Shown one piece after another: positions 63,933 to 64,000 of a stretch of DNA of 64,000 bases. Origin of the DNA: Purshia tridentata. Lineage: Eukaryota > Streptophyta > Magnoliopsida > Rosales > Rosaceae. The DNA is taken from assembly GCA_003254885.1 (NCBI GenBank), contig QANT01001248.1:43195-107194 (forward strand), given 5' to 3'. The notes under the pieces are model-generated. The model saw only the letters and a list, made by a program, of their open reading frames with translations. It was not told the origin of the DNA and made no database searches. Both the position numbers and the translations under genes were made by a program. Positions within the stretch are counted from its first letter, which is position 1; the number at the start of each line of letters is the position of its first letter.

Positions 63933-64000
63933 GGAAATTTTCGATAGAAATTTCGAGAAAATTTCGATTTCGCTAAGGTTTTGACAGAAATGATAGAAAT
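63933..64000. repeat. GAAATTTCGA-type repeat, cut by the window end
   Basis: GGAAATTTTCGATAGAAATT, then GAGAAAATTTCGATTTCG and GACAGAAATGATAGAAAT, form a run of short variants that probably continues past 64000. Confidence 0.6.

Larger units (their letters stand above)
62039..64000. other. right-edge intergenic region
   Basis: The BURP 3 leader homology ends near 62.11 kb. Beyond it the DNA is AT-rich with repeats only. ORFs at 62886-63191 (minus) and 63198-63434 (plus) lie over repeats or simple sequence and show no family features. Confidence 0.55.

Noticed and set aside
1-64000. tRNA or rRNA genes
   Set aside because: None was recognised by eye on either strand; a covariance-model search would be needed to exclude them.

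Overview
The window is nuclear DNA from a flowering plant. It is AT-rich, its genes carry GT-AG introns, its products are plant-specific families (DUF7086, BURP, DUF2775/organ-specific), and it has plant-style MITEs and CT/TA microsatellites. Protein similarity remembered from the families suggests a eudicot, probably a rosid; the species cannot be fixed from the sequence alone. Four N positions or runs (6115, 26483, 31277, 32406-32410) all sit inside poly-A/T tracts and look like assembly joins.

Layout. 1-2.8 kb: intergenic. 2.8-3.9 kb (+): a single-exon DUF7086 protein. 6.4-25.5 kb (+): a complete phosphatidylinositol 4-kinase alpha gene of 26 coding exons that joins in frame to 2043 aa, with an upstream mini-ORF and MITEs in its introns. 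26.9-29.8 kb (-): a three-exon polyol/sugar transporter-like MFS gene that lacks residues normally needed for proton coupling. 29.8-35.5 kb: non-coding, with foldback elements. 35.5-62.0 kb: a cluster of BURP-domain genes, all on the minus strand, interleaved at its right end with two plus-strand genes for small secreted DUF2775 proteins. 62-64 kb: repeats.

The BURP region is the most interesting part. Four BURP genes share the pattern CH-X10-CH-X26-CH-X25/26-CH. One (35.5-39.0 kb) is a fusion: a signal peptide, 21 tandem PYxTxY-type repeats and a C-terminal BURP domain. Three are short, with no repeats. Two of the short ones (56.5-57.7 and 60.5-62.0 kb) each face a DUF2775 gene (54.5-55.0 and 58.2-58.7 kb) whose secreted product carries one or two copies of a conserved block ending VIIY or AIIY. 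This resembles the fused and split precursor/cyclase arrangements known for BURP-made cyclic peptides (burpitides, including cyclopeptide-alkaloid-type products). The working hypothesis is a burpitide locus: the DUF2775 proteins would be precursors for the short BURP enzymes, and the repeat-BURP protein would be both precursor and enzyme. The DUF2775/BURP pair is tandemly duplicated, and the intron of the last BURP gene contains the wreck of a further BURP copy, so the array is actively gaining and losing units.
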